The translations under genes were made by a program, and so were the position numbers. Below the pieces are notes generated by a model. The model was not told the origin of the DNA. It saw only the letters and a list, made by a program, of their open reading frames with translations, and did no database searches. This document shows, in pieces, positions 5,980 to 6,541 of a stretch of DNA of 6,541 nucleotides (position 1 is its first letter; each line of letters begins with the position of its first letter). This DNA is from an uncultured Chloroflexota bacterium (GTDB lineage Bacteria; Chloroflexota; Anaerolineae; Promineifilales; Promineifilaceae): NCBI GenBank assembly GCA_937958365.1, contig CALFEW010000210.1, positions 1 through 6,541 on the forward strand, read 5' to 3'.

Positions 5980-6541
5980 GTGCCATATGGGGACAGCCTC
6001 TTTGCCGGGATAGAGATATCAGACAACGCTTACGCAGTCATCATTCGCCAGGGCGGAATTAATCGGGACGGCCGGGCGCGCCGGCAGTTGCCGTGCCCTG
6101 TGCTGCACAGCCTTAGAGAGGTGGAGGCGTTGTTGCGCAAACACAATGTCGAAAGATTTGTAATTGGCGGGGGCCGCCACCAAGAAGCGGCGAGCTTATT
6201 GGTGGCATCATTCCCCCCAGGTGTAGGGTGGATTGGGCGTTTTGTCGATATAGACCCATTCATGGCATGGTGTCCAGAAAGTCATGGGGTCATCATAAGT
6301 CGCAAGCGGTTGCTAAAAGAAATAGGAGACACGCCGCCTTTCAATTCGGATTTAAAGTTGCTGCCCGATGCCGAACTGTTCTGCCTGGTGGCGGCTGTGA
6401 GAAGTTTAGGTTTTGATGCGCTTGGCGGAGAGACGGACACGGCCGTGATGGGAGCGCCAACGCGCGTCACCCCTGCCGCGCCTGACGTGCTATCCTACGT
6501 CCTGACCACTCTGGAACATCATCACATGAGCCGTCCAGGAA
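5980..6541 (+). CDS. Orphan terminase-nuclease-like (RNase H-fold) domain with altered active site; 3' end outside the window
   Basis: The frame is open to the window end (187 codons seen). The sequence aligns with residues 375-545 of the large terminase encoded at 2556-4262: FAGIEIS with YAGIDVG, ARRQL with ARRQL, LREVEALLRKHNVERFVI with FREAAQKLRDYGVSFFVV, FPPGVGW with FPDGVGW, and RKRLLKEI with RTRLLDEM. Spacing agrees: the distance from the second catalytic position to the FPxGVGW block is 15 in both, and from the second to the third catalytic position is 106 in both. The first catalytic Asp is Glu (codon 6013), the second is Gly (codon 6166), and the third is kept as Asp (codon 6484). 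No ATPase precedes it, so it is a nuclease-domain paralogue, probably not a normal nuclease. The GTG start is tentative; the domain may instead be fused to the deaminase if the TAG is read through. A regulatory or structural partner of the terminase is possible. Confidence 0.7.
   Translation, partial: MPYGDSLFAGIEISDNAYAVIIRQGGINRDGRARRQLPCPVLHSLREVEALLRKHNVERFVIGGGRHQEAASLLVASFPPGVGWIGRFVDIDPFMAWCPESHGVIISRKRLLKEIGDTPPFNSDLKLLPDAELFCLVAAVRSLGFDALGGETDTAVMGAPTRVTPAAPDVLSYVLTTLEHHHMSRPG

Larger units (their letters stand above)
92..6446. repeat. Dispersed palindrome family ACGGCCGT (core CGGCCG)
   Basis: By hand count, the 6-base palindrome CGGCCG occurs 18 times, starting at 92, 731, 913, 1157, 1941, 2151, 2525, 3342, 3602, 3672, 4378, 4482, 4757, 5070, 5491, 5922, 6069 and 6440. 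The extended palindrome ACGGCCGT occurs exactly 10 times, starting at 912, 1156, 2524, 3671, 4377, 4481, 4756, 5069, 5490 and 6439. Assuming a rough GC of 57%, about 3-4 hexamers and far fewer than one octamer would be expected by chance. Copies lie inside coding sequence in different reading frames (Thr-Ala-Val, Arg-Pro-Phe and others), so protein sequence does not explain them. The pattern resembles the highly iterated palindrome HIP1 of cyanobacteria in style, though with a different sequence. The word is also the EagI recognition core. Confidence 0.85.

Noticed and set aside
5775..6062. 95-codon + strand frame crossing the TAG region
   Set aside because: It is out of frame with both the deaminase and the nuclease-like domain, whose conserved residues are clear in the other frame, and it shows no family pattern.

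Overview
The window is a compact, single-direction block of tailed-phage or prophage genes from the DNA-packaging region. All eight complete genes and both end-truncated ones read on the + strand. Stops and starts overlap or nearly touch (ATGA-type overlaps at 2003 and 5440, TGA/ATG overlap at 5033, TAA directly followed by a start at 1458 and 4800). The largest gap is 18 bases (4263-4280), so there is no stretch of over 300 bases without a gene. I see no RNA gene, CRISPR array, insertion sequence or convincing terminator. Base composition is moderately GC-rich by eye. The host cannot be named from the sequence; the gene families are typical of siphovirus-like phages and metagenomic phages.

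Layout: (1) 2-700, 3' part of a phage ParB-like protein; (2) 693-1457, a GT-A glycosyltransferase-like protein resembling the TET-associated glycosyltransferase (TAGT) group; (3) 1458-2006, probable small terminase subunit; (4) 2003-2554, an HslV/proteasome-like Ntn hydrolase with its catalytic residues in place; (5) 2556-4262, GpA-type large terminase with ATPase, zinc-binding and RNase H-fold nuclease parts; (6) 4281-4799, unknown; (7) 4800-5036, small winged-helix-like protein; (8) 5033-5443, zinc-ribbon protein; (9) 5440-5874, dCTP deaminase cut short by an in-frame TAG, with its conserved C-terminal tail still readable in the same frame after the stop; (10) 5980 to the window end, an orphan RNase H-fold domain homologous to the nuclease half of the large terminase in this same window, with two of three catalytic acidic positions changed.

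How they fit together: genes 3 and 5 form the packaging motor. Gene 4 lies between them and may be a capsid-maturation or other phage-directed peptidase. Genes 1 and 2, together with the dCTP deaminase, hint at a phage that alters its nucleotide pool and possibly glycosylates modified bases; no base-oxidising or hydroxymethylating enzyme is visible here. The most unusual items are the degenerate terminase-nuclease paralogue at the 3' end, its same-frame continuity with the amber-interrupted dCTP deaminase, and a strongly over-represented 8-base palindrome (ACGGCCGT, 10 exact copies; core CGGCCG, 18 copies) scattered through nearly every gene.
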